From: JALHUF01 sp050014795
Lineage (GTDB): Bacteria > Acidobacteriota > Terriglobia > UBA7540
DNA: 7,913 bases
NCBI GenBank assembly: GCA_050014795.1
Contig: JBEKCQ010000158.1
Location: 1 to 7,913, forward strand
Direction of reading: 5' to 3'
Every line of letters starts with the position of its first letter. Within the stretch, counting starts at the first letter, position 1. The position numbers were made by a program, and so were the translations under genes. Shown in pieces: positions 1 through 6,571 of this stretch. Below the pieces are notes generated by a model. It made no database searches. It had not been told where the DNA came from and saw nothing but the letters and a program-made list of their open reading frames with translations.

Positions 1-30
1 CAGTACTTGACGCTGGGAGTGTCTTCCATG
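1..30 (-). CDS. Possible start of a further operon gene (partial, runs off left edge)
   Basis: On the minus strand an ATG at 30-28 opens a frame (M-E-D-T-P-S-V-K-Y) that has no stop before the window ends. It lies 17 bp past the stop of the hexose-phosphate mutase gene, in keeping with the tight packing of the operon. I see no terminator between them. There is no clear Shine-Dalgarno sequence in front of it, and nine codons are far too few to recognise a family. The ATG also sits inside a 12-bp palindrome (23-34), so it could be chance. This is inference from spacing only. Confidence 0.25.
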
Positions 31-47
31 GAAGGGACTGCCGCGGG

Positions 48-1472
48 CTATCGGGCTGACGAAGCCTGCTTCTTGGCGAACGCCACCATCTCGTCGAGCA
101 AGGCCTTCACCTGCTCGCGCGACGGCGCTTCGGCGTAAAGGCGCAGGAGATTTTCGGTGCCCGAGGCGCGCACGAGCAACCAGGCGGAATCTCCGAACCG
201 CATTTTGGCGCCGTCCAGGTCTTCGAGGGATGTGACCTTCAGGCCGGCCACGCTCTTCACCTTCCCCTGAGCCACCAACTGCACGACGCGCTGGGCCGCT
301 GCCAGTGCGAGTTCCAAGTCCACGCGGGCGTATTCGTGCGGCCCGTACTCCGCGCTGAGCTCCCGGACCAACTCGCCGAGGGTACGACCCTTGTCTGCCA
401 TCACCTCTGCCAGGAGCAGCGAGTTCAAGATGCCATCTCGTTCAGGCAGGTGACCTTTGATGCCAATGCCACCACTCTCTTCGCCGCCGATCAGGATGTC
501 GCGGGTGAGCATCAGTTCGCAGATGTACTTGAAGCCGATGGGCGTGATGTGAAGAGGGAGTTGGTGTTTGCGGGCCAGCTTGTCGATCATCTGGGTCGTG
601 GAGAACGTCTTCACCACTTCGCCGCGCATCCCCAGGTCTTCCACCAGGTGCCGGAGCAGAATGGAGAAGATTTTGTGGGAGTCTATGAAACTCCCATCGC
701 GATCAATGGCACCGATGCGGTCCGCGTCGCCGTCAGTGGCGAACCCTGCGTCGTAACCACTCTCGAGGACGACCCGCCGCAGTTCGGACACGTGAGGCTC
801 GATGGGCTCGGGGTTGAGGCCGGGGAAGAGAGGATTGAGTTCGGAGTGGATCTCACGGTAGGGAATGCGCGCCCCGTCAAAGAGCCGGGCCATGCACCCG
901 CGACCTGTGCCGTACATCGGGTCGAGCACGAAACGTCGGTCGGAATCACGCACGCGGTCCAGGTGCACCATCGTCTTCAACCGGTCCAGATACGGAGAGA
1001 CCAGATCGATGGTCTCGATCGGTGCGGGCTTCACCTTTCGCCTGCGAGCCGGGGAGCGGTCCAGTTTGCGCAGGTGGGCTTCGATGCGCTGCATGATGGA
1101 CGGCGCGGCGGAGCCGCCATAAGGCGCTTTGAACTTGACACCGTTCCAGCGGTAAGGGTTATGGCTGGCCGTAATGACGATGGCTCCGGACGTCCGGCGG
1201 GCAACGACGGCATAGCTGACGGCCGGCGTCGGCGTGGGTTGGTCGGCCAGAATCACGGGAATGCCGGCCGCCGCGACTACTTCGGCCGCGAGCTGGGCGC
1301 ATTCGGCGGAAAGGAAACGCGTATCGTAGCCGACGATCAGGCCGTCTGCCGGCGCGCTTTCTTCCCGCACATACTCAGCAATGGCCGACGCCACGCGCCG
1401 CACGTTGGCAAAGGTGAAGTCGTCGCCGATGACCCCTCGCCAGCCATCTGTGCCGAATTTGATTTTGTCCAT
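48..1472 (-). CDS. Phosphomannomutase/phosphoglucomutase family protein (likely the PMM of the GDP-mannose operon)
   Basis: Alpha-D-phosphohexomutase, 474 aa, cytosolic. The family interconverts hexose-6-phosphate and hexose-1-phosphate through a phosphoserine enzyme and a bisphosphate intermediate. All four signature loops are visible: the N-terminal KFGTDGWRG (residues 5-13); the catalytic TASHNP with Ser103; the Mg-binding TDGDADR (246-252); and the sugar-binding GGEESGG (329-335) followed by HLPERDG. The C-terminal phosphate-binding RASGTEN is at 435-441. I chose the ATG at 1472 because family members begin just before FGTDGWRG. A longer frame to 1544 adds 24 residues unlike the family and spans a hairpin. 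A weak GAG lies upstream of the chosen start. The gene follows manA and manC, so mannose-6-P to mannose-1-P (manB role) is the economical reading. The GEESGG loop does not by itself separate PMM from PGM, and dual activity is common in the family. Confidence 0.93.
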   Translation of the reverse strand: MDKIKFGTDGWRGVIGDDFTFANVRRVASAIAEYVREESAPADGLIVGYDTRFLSAECAQLAAEVVAAAGIPVILADQPTPTPAVSYAVVARRTSGAIVITASHNPYRWNGVKFKAPYGGSAAPSIMQRIEAHLRKLDRSPARRRKVKPAPIETIDLVSPYLDRLKTMVHLDRVRDSDRRFVLDPMYGTGRGCMARLFDGARIPYREIHSELNPLFPGLNPEPIEPHVSELRRVVLESGYDAGFATDGDADRIGAIDRDGSFIDSHKIFSILLRHLVEDLGMRGEVVKTFSTTQMIDKLARKHQLPLHITPIGFKYICELMLTRDILIGGEESGGIGIKGHLPERDGILNSLLLAEVMADKGRTLGELVRELSAEYGPHEYARVDLELALAAAQRVVQLVAQGKVKSVAGLKVTSLEDLDGAKMRFGDSAWLLVRASGTENLLRLYAEAPSREQVKALLDEMVAFAKKQASSAR

Positions 1473-1512
1473 GGATTTACTCGCGCAGCGCCCGGATTCA
1501 GCGGGGCGTGAG

Positions 1513-1530
1513 GCCAGCCTGAAGGCCGGC
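1513..1530 (-). other. Hairpin in the manC-mutase intergenic region
   Basis: The 92-bp gap between manC (stop at 1565) and the mutase start (1472) contains an inverted repeat. On the minus strand GCCGGCC and GGCTGGC form seven pairs, one of them G-U, around the loop TTCA. No T-run follows, so it is not a standard intrinsic terminator. It could be an RNA-stabilising or processing hairpin between two operon genes. I see no convincing promoter in the gap. The structure is read directly; any function is a guess. Confidence 0.4.
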
Positions 1531-1564
1531 GCACCACAGGACATAGGAACAGCAAGGAACGCCG

Positions 1565-2659
1565 CTACAAAAGGCGTGTGAATCCGTGCCGCTCTAACTC
1601 CTGCACTGCCTTGCCGACATCCTGCGAGTGGTCGCGTGTGGCGACCAGTAGCGCGTCGTCGGTTTCAACCACAACCAGATCGTGCACGCCCACCGTCACC
1701 ACGAGTTTCCGCGGCGACACGATCATGTTCCCCTTCGAATACAGGCAAAGGCTTCGGCCGGATCGGACGTTGCCGTCGGCGTCCTTCCGCTGCAGCTCGT
1801 ACACCGTGGCCCAACTTCCCACGTCGCTCCATCCGATGTCTGCGGCGACGACGAATATGTTGGACGTCTTCTCCATCAATGCATAATCGATCGAAATCTT
1901 CTGGAGCGTAGGGAACACGCGCCGCAGAGTCGCTCGGGCCCGCACTCCGCCTGCGCTGGCGATCCGCGCCAACCCCCGGGCCATTTCGGGCTGGCAGCGC
2001 GCCAGGTTGTCCAGCAAAGTGGACGCTCGCCAGATGAACATCCCGCCGTTCCAGAGATAGCGGCCGGAGGCCAAGTAGCGCCGCGCGGTAGGGAGCGGAG
2101 GCTTCTCGGTGAACCTCTCGGCCTGGTAGATATCTTCCCCGACAATTCGAGCAATGCGTGTGCCCTTCCGGATGTAGCCAAAACCAGTGTCCGGCCGAGT
2201 GGGCTTCAAGCCGATGGTGACGGAGCGGCCCCCGACGGCAGCCCATCGGCACGCGGCGCGCAGCACCTGCCGGAACTCCGCGGACTTGCTGATGATATGG
2301 TCGGCGGGCAACACCACCATCAGCCCCTCGGGGTCGCGGCGCAGGATTTCGTGCGCGGCCAAGCCAATACTCGGCGCCGTGTTGCGCGCTGCGGGCTCCG
2401 CAACGATCTGGTCCTTGGGAATGCCCGGCAGGCACCGGCTGATTTCACCGGCCAGGAGCTCGTTGGTGAATACGTAAGTGCGCTCCGCCGGAATAACAGG
2501 ACGGATCCGGCTGGCGGTCTGTTCGAGGAGCGTGCCGCGTCCCAGCAGGTCTAACAGTTGCTTGGGGCGGCGGCGACGGCTGAGCGGCCAGAAGCGCGTT
2601 CCGCTCCCACCGGCCAGAATCATCGCGTAGGCGTGTTCAAATTCGGAGTCCCTGCGCAT
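1565..2659 (-). CDS. manC: Mannose-1-phosphate guanylyltransferase (GDP-mannose pyrophosphorylase)
   Basis: A 364-aa nucleotidyltransferase that makes GDP-mannose from mannose-1-P and GTP in the cytosol. Visible motifs: the NTP-binding LAGGSGTRFWP (15-25) with PKQLL (32-36); EPAARNTAPS (88-97), typical of GDP-mannose pyrophosphorylases; the metal/base-binding PADH (118-121); FTEKP (183-187); WNGGMF (203-208); IDYALMEK (257-264); and WSDVGSW (277-283). The length matches the single-function form. There is no fused C-terminal isomerase domain as in the roughly 480-aa bifunctional type; the isomerase is instead the separate gene upstream. I chose the ATG at 2659, which puts the Rossmann glycine loop near residue 15. 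It lies 7 bp after the manA stop, with a weak AGGG upstream. A longer frame from 2743 overlaps the end of manA and adds non-family sequence. Confidence 0.95.
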   Translation of the reverse strand: MRRDSEFEHAYAMILAGGSGTRFWPLSRRRRPKQLLDLLGRGTLLEQTASRIRPVIPAERTYVFTNELLAGEISRCLPGIPKDQIVAEPAARNTAPSIGLAAHEILRRDPEGLMVVLPADHIISKSAEFRQVLRAACRWAAVGGRSVTIGLKPTRPDTGFGYIRKGTRIARIVGEDIYQAERFTEKPPLPTARRYLASGRYLWNGGMFIWRASTLLDNLARCQPEMARGLARIASAGGVRARATLRRVFPTLQKISIDYALMEKTSNIFVVAADIGWSDVGSWATVYELQRKDADGNVRSGRSLCLYSKGNMIVSPRKLVVTVGVHDLVVVETDDALLVATRDHSQDVGKAVQELERHGFTRLL

Positions 2660-2666
2660 GTGAGCC

Positions 2667-3767
2667 CTAGTCGAAAAGGATCTGGTTGATTCTTGCGCTC
2701 CGCACGCCGCGCTTGGCGAGCGGCTGGCGAAAGTCCTTCTCAAGGTCCGGAACGTAGAACTTGAGCAGACGAGTTGTCTCCCTGGGCACGAGCCTGTAGT
2801 CCCCGGCAGCAGGAGGAATGAGCCAGGTGTCTCCGGCGCGGTAGCCTAACCATCCCGCAGCGGTTTCCATTCGTCCTTCGCCCTCGAGCAGTGAGAGCAC
2901 TTCCGCTCGCTCCGGCCCGCCCTCGAATGTTCCCCGTTTCCGCAGGGTCAACTCTTCCAAGGCAAAGAATCGGCAGGCCAGCACGTATCGCCGCGAGCCG
3001 TAAGGTTCGCGGAACTGGAGCCGCGGCAGATCCCGGTGCGTCCGCAAATTAACCCGCGTCACCGCTAGGCCCTTCTCCAGATGAAGCGGGCGCGGTTTGC
3101 CGTCCAGGCCGACGCGGCCGAAATCATCGAGTCGATACGTAAGGTCGGAGTTCTCTTCCACCTCGAAAAGAATCAGTCCCGGCCCGAGCGCGTGCACCGT
3201 GCCTGGCGGGACGTAGATCGCTTCGCCTGCCTTGGGCCGGAAGCGGTTCAGCAATCCCCGCGAGGCACCCTTCTCGAACGCGGCCTTCAGATTCTCCTTC
3301 GTAACGCCGGGCTTCGCTCCGAGCAGGATTTGCGCCCGGCGATCCGACTGCACGATATACCACATCTCGCACTTGCCGCGATTGCCCGGATCGTAGGCGC
3401 GCGCTTGACGGTCGTCGGGATGGACCTGCACGGAAAGCCAGTCGCTGGTGTAAATGTACTTGGCGAGGATAGGGAAACGGCGGTCATTCCAATGCTTGCC
3501 GTGGAGTTCCGGTCCGTACTTCGCGGCGGCTTCGCCCAAGGTCATCCCGGCCAGGGGAGGGTTGAGGAACGTGGCGTCGTCGTCGGTGATCCACACTTCT
3601 CCGATGAGATGATCCTTCGCTGTGGGAACCTTCGCGGCATCGGAGCGAGACTTCGCCTGGCAAGCACGAAACTGGGGGCGCGAGAAGATGGGGCCGAGGT
3701 CCGCGCGCCCCCAGATTTTTGGTTTGAAGACCGGGGCAAGCTGCAGCGGGCTGTCGAGTCTCGGCAT
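2667..3767 (-). CDS. manA: Mannose-6-phosphate isomerase, class I
   Basis: A 366-aa zinc-dependent cupin enzyme that converts fructose-6-P to mannose-6-P, the entry step to GDP-mannose. The N-terminus has the family's P-x-F-KPKIWG (about 12-20). Zinc ligands are visible as Gln114 and His116 in VQVHPDD, Glu134 in KCEMWY and His192 in PPGTVHALG. The conserved SDLTYRLDDFGR (207-218) carries the catalytic arginine, Arg212. Residues 31-55 look like a poorly conserved Arg/Lys/Ala-rich insert before GEVWI. The protein is longer than the short bacillary type (about 315 aa) but otherwise complete. The ATG at 3767 lies 7 bp after the aminotransferase stop and has no obvious Shine-Dalgarno sequence, so translational coupling is likely. 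The neighbouring manC and mutase genes fit the role exactly. Confidence 0.95.
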   Translation of the reverse strand: MPRLDSPLQLAPVFKPKIWGRADLGPIFSRPQFRACQAKSRSDAAKVPTAKDHLIGEVWITDDDATFLNPPLAGMTLGEAAAKYGPELHGKHWNDRRFPILAKYIYTSDWLSVQVHPDDRQARAYDPGNRGKCEMWYIVQSDRRAQILLGAKPGVTKENLKAAFEKGASRGLLNRFRPKAGEAIYVPPGTVHALGPGLILFEVEENSDLTYRLDDFGRVGLDGKPRPLHLEKGLAVTRVNLRTHRDLPRLQFREPYGSRRYVLACRFFALEELTLRKRGTFEGGPERAEVLSLLEGEGRMETAAGWLGYRAGDTWLIPPAAGDYRLVPRETTRLLKFYVPDLEKDFRQPLAKRGVRSARINQILFD

Positions 3768-3774
3768 GGGCCGT

Positions 3775-4947
3775 TCAGAGCTTAGCGAAAAAGTCTTTCA
3801 GCCGTCGCAAGCCTTCGTCGATTTGCTCCTGGGACGCGGCGTACGAGATCCGCACATGCTCCTCGGTTCCGAAGGCGGGGCCCGGCACCAGAGCGATGTG
3901 CGCTTCATCCAGAAGCTTCCCCGCCAGAACGGTCGCATCCGCGGTGCCATTCTTCTTCAGGTACGCGCCGACGTTGGGGTAGACGTAGAACGCGCCTTGG
4001 GGCATCGGGCACTTGACGCCGGAGATGGCGCGCAGTCCCGCCACGATTTTGTTGCGGCGCCGCTCGAACTCGGCCAGCATCGTCTGTACGGAATCCTGCG
4101 GCCCGCGCAGAGCTTCGACTGCACCCTTCTGGGCAAACGACGTGGGGTTGGAAGTCGAGTGGCTCTGCAGCTTCAGCATGTTCCCCATGAGCTTCGCAGC
4201 ACCCAAGGCATACCCCACGCGCCAGCCGGTCATGGAGTAAGTCTTCGAGAGCGAGCCTATGACAAGGAGGTTCTCACGATTCTTGGAGGCGCCCAGCGAG
4301 AAGGGTTTGCGCCCGTCATAGAGGAAATGGCAGTAGCTCTCATCTGACATCAACACCAGGTTGTGTCGCACGGCCAGCGCCAGCAACTTCTCCATTTCCT
4401 CCGACGGAATCACTGCGCCGGAAGGGTTGTTCGGCGAGTTGACAATGACCATCCTGGTTTTCGGCGTGAGGAGCTTCTCGACCGCGTCGGCGCGGACGGC
4501 GAAGTTCTCGCCCTCGTACGTTTCGAGCATCACCGCCTTGCCGCCCGCGTAGTTGACGATGTCCAGGAACGAGACCCAGTAGGGAACGGGCAGGATGACC
4601 TCGTCGCCGTGATTGATGGTGGCGAGCACCGCCTCGAAAATGGCCTGCTTGCCTCCCACCGTGACCAGGCATTCCTCCACCGCGTAGTCCGACCCGAAAT
4701 CGTGCGCGTGGCGCTCGACGATCGCCTGCTTCAGCTCGCGTGTCCCACCCGTGGGCGTGTATTTGGTGAAGTTCTTGTTCAGGGCCTCGATGGCGGCCTT
4801 CTTGATGTTGTCGGGAGTGGGGAAATCCGGTTCGCCGGCCCCAAAGTCCACCACGCTGACGCCGGCGGCTTTCAGCTTGTCCGCCTTGGCCACGACGGCC
4901 ATGGTGGACGATACGCTGATACGGGAAATACGTTCTGAGAATTGCAT
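3775..4947 (-). CDS. aspC: Class I PLP-dependent aminotransferase, aspartate aminotransferase type
   Basis: A 390-aa fold-type I aminotransferase, most like the bacterial aspartate aminotransferases that move the amino group between aspartate and 2-oxoglutarate. Seen in the sequence: DFGAGEPDFPTP (34-45) near the N-terminus; the GGK segment (98-100); Trp124 in PYW, which stacks on the cofactor; SPNNPSG (171-177); Asp202 and Tyr205 in SDESY, which bind the pyridine ring; SLSKTYSMTGWRVG (232-245) with the Schiff-base Lys235; and Arg366 in VRISYA, which binds the substrate carboxylate. The ATG at 4947 is supported by a GAGGT ribosome site 8 nt upstream. Related enzymes can also use prephenate or aromatic amino acids, and the exact substrate cannot be read here. 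It lies between coaD and manA, which share no obvious pathway with it, so the operon may simply group growth-linked genes. Confidence 0.9.
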   Translation of the reverse strand: MQFSERISRISVSSTMAVVAKADKLKAAGVSVVDFGAGEPDFPTPDNIKKAAIEALNKNFTKYTPTGGTRELKQAIVERHAHDFGSDYAVEECLVTVGGKQAIFEAVLATINHGDEVILPVPYWVSFLDIVNYAGGKAVMLETYEGENFAVRADAVEKLLTPKTRMVIVNSPNNPSGAVIPSEEMEKLLALAVRHNLVLMSDESYCHFLYDGRKPFSLGASKNRENLLVIGSLSKTYSMTGWRVGYALGAAKLMGNMLKLQSHSTSNPTSFAQKGAVEALRGPQDSVQTMLAEFERRRNKIVAGLRAISGVKCPMPQGAFYVYPNVGAYLKKNGTADATVLAGKLLDEAHIALVPGPAFGTEEHVRISYAASQEQIDEGLRRLKDFFAKL

Positions 4948-4955
4948 ATGATTTA

Positions 4956-4960
4956 ACCTC
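4956..4960 (-). promoter_or_regulatory. Ribosome binding site of the aminotransferase gene
   Basis: GAGGT on the minus strand, 8 nt before the ATG at 4947 and inside the 19-bp gap after coaD. It is the clearest Shine-Dalgarno sequence in the window and supports the chosen start. The other genes have weak sites or none that I can see. Confidence 0.7.
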
Positions 4961-4966
4961 GCGGAT

Positions 4967-5455
4967 TTATTTTGGAAAAACCTTCTGACGGAGCCTTTGT
5001 TCGACGACGGGAGGAACCAGGCCGCTCACTGAGCCCCCGTGCTGGAAAATCTCTTTGACCAGCCGCGAACTGATGTGGCTGTACGCCTGCGCCGGCGTCA
5101 GGAAGACCGTTTCAAGATTGGGCTGGAGCTGGCGGTTCATCAGGGCCATCTGGAGCTCGTATTCGTAATCGGTAAACGCGCGGATGCCGCGGAGAATCAC
5201 GCGCGCCTTCTTCTTCATGGCGTAGTCCACCAGGAGCCCGCTGAAAGTATCCACGGAGACGTTCGGCATGCCCGCCGTAACCTCGCGCAGCATTTCCACG
5301 CGTTCCTCGAGGGAAAACAGCGGGGCCTTTTCCAGGTTCGTCAGCACGGCGACGACGAGCTGGTCGAAAAGCTGACTTGCCCGCTCGATCAAATCGAGAT
5401 GACCGTGCGTGAGGGGATCAAACGAGCCGGGATAGATGGCACGAATTCCAGACAT
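4967..5455 (-). CDS. coaD: Phosphopantetheine adenylyltransferase
   Basis: A 162-aa enzyme of the typical family length (about 160 aa). It adenylates 4'-phosphopantetheine with ATP to give dephospho-CoA, the penultimate step of CoA synthesis, in the cytosol; family members form hexamers. Visible motifs are the nucleotidyltransferase GSFDP (10-14) and T-x-GH (THGH, 16-19); the conserved lysine in NLEKAPLFS (Lys43); RGIR (89-92) followed by the DYEYE-LQMA-MNR segment (97-108); and YSHISSR-VKEI (125-136), which contains the ATP-binding ISSR. The ATG at 5455 puts IYPGSFDP in the usual place; I see no strong ribosome site before it. It appears to be the first gene of the five-gene operon, with a good promoter about 50 bp upstream. 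Confidence 0.97.
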   Translation of the reverse strand: MSGIRAIYPGSFDPLTHGHLDLIERASQLFDQLVVAVLTNLEKAPLFSLEERVEMLREVTAGMPNVSVDTFSGLLVDYAMKKKARVILRGIRAFTDYEYELQMALMNRQLQPNLETVFLTPAQAYSHISSRLVKEIFQHGGSVSGLVPPVVEQRLRQKVFPK

Positions 5456-5502
5456 GAGCTGATTGGAGCAGTGGTCCGCAGAAGACTAAACTTCGAAGCA
5501 GT

Positions 5503-5532
5503 ATTCTAGCGTTCGATTCCAGCCCTTGTAAA
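5503..5532 (-). promoter_or_regulatory. Predicted sigma70-type promoter of the coaD-man operon
   Basis: On the minus strand a -35 box TTTACA (5532-5527) and a -10 box TAGAAT (5508-5503) are separated by 18 bp. Each matches five of six consensus bases. Transcription would start near 5496, leaving a leader of about 40 nt before the coaD ATG at 5455. The rest of the 121-bp gap holds a bulged inverted repeat at 5538-5557 and nothing else I can support. Promoter function is inferred from the match and position. Confidence 0.55.
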
Positions 5533-5537
5533 CCGGA

Positions 5538-5557
5538 TTCTCGCCCGAAAGGGAGAA
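5538..5557 (-). other. Bulged inverted repeat downstream of arsS
   Basis: Minus-strand TTCTCCC can pair with GGCGAGAA across a five-base loop, giving seven pairs with one bulged C. It starts 19 nt after the arsS stop, just before the -35 box of the coaD promoter. There is no following T-run, so it is at best a weak terminator. It could instead be a binding site next to the promoter. Confidence 0.25.
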
Positions 5558-5576
5558 GATGTCGCAGCGGCCAGAT

Positions 5577-6542
5577 TCAAGCGGCCTCCGCGAGCGCACC
5601 CATGCAACTCGACCCGCTGCCGGCGGTGCAGCCAAAGCAGTGCACGGCGGTCCGAATCTCGCGGCGGGCCAGGACGTACGTGTCAAAATCGCGGACATGG
5701 TGCGGCAAGCCGTGGTTGACAGGCAGGTTCAGCATCTGGTTGAAGTCGCAATCGTAGAGAGTGCCGTCCCAGCCCACGCTCACCAGGCTGCGGCACATCA
5801 GGCCCGGCACAGTGTCGGGATTGAACCTTTCCACCAGCAACTCCAGGTAGCGCTCGTGGTTCCCCCGCCGGAGGAGATCCGTCAGGAAGCGGCTGATTGG
5901 CATATTAGTCAGCGTGTAAAGCTGGCTGAACACGATTCCGTGCTCCTCGCCGAGACGCTGGCGATAGGCGTCCTCGAGCGTCTTCTGCGGCGGCGGCAGG
6001 GAGGGACCGATGGGGTTGTAAACGAGATTGAGTTTCAGGCCTGTCCCGGGTTGCCCGTAACCGAGCCGGTTTAGCCACCGCAAAGCCTCGATGCTTTTCC
6101 CGTACACCCCTCTGCCGCGCTGCGCCTCCACATTGGCTTCGAGGTAGCAGGGGAGCGAAGCCATTACTTCCACCTGGTGGTCGCGCAGGAATTCCGGCAG
6201 GTGCTGCTTGCCCTCGACGAAAAAGACCGTCAGGTTCGAGCGGTCTATGACGTGTTGGCCCAGGGCGCGCGCCTCCGCGATGAGGTATTCGAAATTCGAG
6301 TTAAGCTCGGGAGCGCCGCCGGTGAGATCAACATTGGAGATCGGGTGCCGCCGCAGGACGTCCACTACCAACTCCGCCGTCTGCGAGGTCATCACCTCCG
6401 GGCGCGTGGGCCCGGCGTCCACGTGGCAGTGCCGGCAGGTCTGGTTGCAGAGCTTGCCCAGGTTGACTTGGAGCGTCTCGACGCCCGCAGCCCGCAAAGG
6501 CCACTGGCCAGCCTGCACGAGTTTCTCCTGAAACGTCATCAT
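5577..6542 (-). CDS. arsS: Arsenosugar biosynthesis radical SAM protein ArsS family (radical SAM/Cys-rich, DUF3641 C-terminal domain)
   Basis: A 321-aa radical SAM enzyme. The CxxxCxxC cluster motif (Cys32, Cys36, Cys39) would hold the 4Fe-4S cluster that cleaves S-adenosylmethionine. DLTGGAPEL (72-80) is the SAM-binding GGE-like region. The C-terminal half carries ArsS/DUF3641 hallmarks: LPCYLEANV (130-138) then QRGRGVYGKSI, LVYNPIGPSLPP (173-184), LYTLTNMPISRF (208-219), LMCRS, WDGTLYDCDFNQML (258-271) and HCFGCTAGSGSSC (301-313). Family knowledge: ArsS acts after the arsenite methyltransferase ArsM and transfers a deoxyadenosyl group to methylated arsenic, giving the arsenosugar precursor. 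Some members are selenoproteins, but this frame has no internal TGA. Two adjacent ATGs (6542, 6539) are possible starts, and neither has a clear ribosome site. No arsM is visible here. The family call is firm; the substrate in this organism is inferred. Confidence 0.9.
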   Translation of the reverse strand: MMTFQEKLVQAGQWPLRAAGVETLQVNLGKLCNQTCRHCHVDAGPTRPEVMTSQTAELVVDVLRRHPISNVDLTGGAPELNSNFEYLIAEARALGQHVIDRSNLTVFFVEGKQHLPEFLRDHQVEVMASLPCYLEANVEAQRGRGVYGKSIEALRWLNRLGYGQPGTGLKLNLVYNPIGPSLPPPQKTLEDAYRQRLGEEHGIVFSQLYTLTNMPISRFLTDLLRRGNHERYLELLVERFNPDTVPGLMCRSLVSVGWDGTLYDCDFNQMLNLPVNHGLPHHVRDFDTYVLARREIRTAVHCFGCTAGSGSSCMGALAEAA

Positions 6543-6562
6543 GGATGGTCGCCCGAACGGCC

Positions 6563-6571
6563 ATTATAGCA
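6563..6571 (-). promoter_or_regulatory. Extended -10 promoter element upstream of arsS
   Basis: Minus-strand TGCTATAAT is a perfect extended -10 (TGn plus TATAAT). The -10 hexamer (6568-6563) contains the TAA stop of the upstream membrane-protein gene (6566-6564). The best -35 candidate, CTGGCC, matches only three of six bases, as is common for extended -10 promoters. The predicted start lies near 6556, giving a leader of only about 14 nt before the arsS ATG. The hexamer could partly reflect the stop codon it overlaps. Confidence 0.5.

Noticed and set aside
23..34. Perfect 12-bp palindrome CTTCCATGGAAG downstream of the mutase gene
   Set aside because: It has no loop and no T-run, so it is not a terminator. 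A 12-bp palindrome around an NcoI-like core can occur by chance, and there is nothing else to support a binding site.
336..1511. A long plus-strand open frame (391 codons) opposite the mutase gene
   Set aside because: It is an antisense shadow of a GC-rich gene. The translation shows no family motifs, while the minus strand carries all four phosphohexomutase loops.
1682..2554. A plus-strand open frame (290 codons) opposite manC
   Set aside because: It has no recognisable domains and lies wholly within the well-supported manC, so it reflects codon bias.
3081..4347. Overlapping plus-strand open frames opposite manA and the aminotransferase
   Set aside because: Both lie opposite genes with intact catalytic motifs. 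Their translations look random and arginine-rich.
5491..5498. Small palindrome CTTCGAAG near the predicted coaD transcription start
   Set aside because: Eight bases is too short to call an operator without a second copy or conservation.
5577..5579. The arsS terminal TGA as a possible selenocysteine codon
   Set aside because: The ArsS tail already ends after SSCMGAL, so the protein looks complete. Reading through the TGA gives a sequence with no family resemblance that runs into coaD out of frame.
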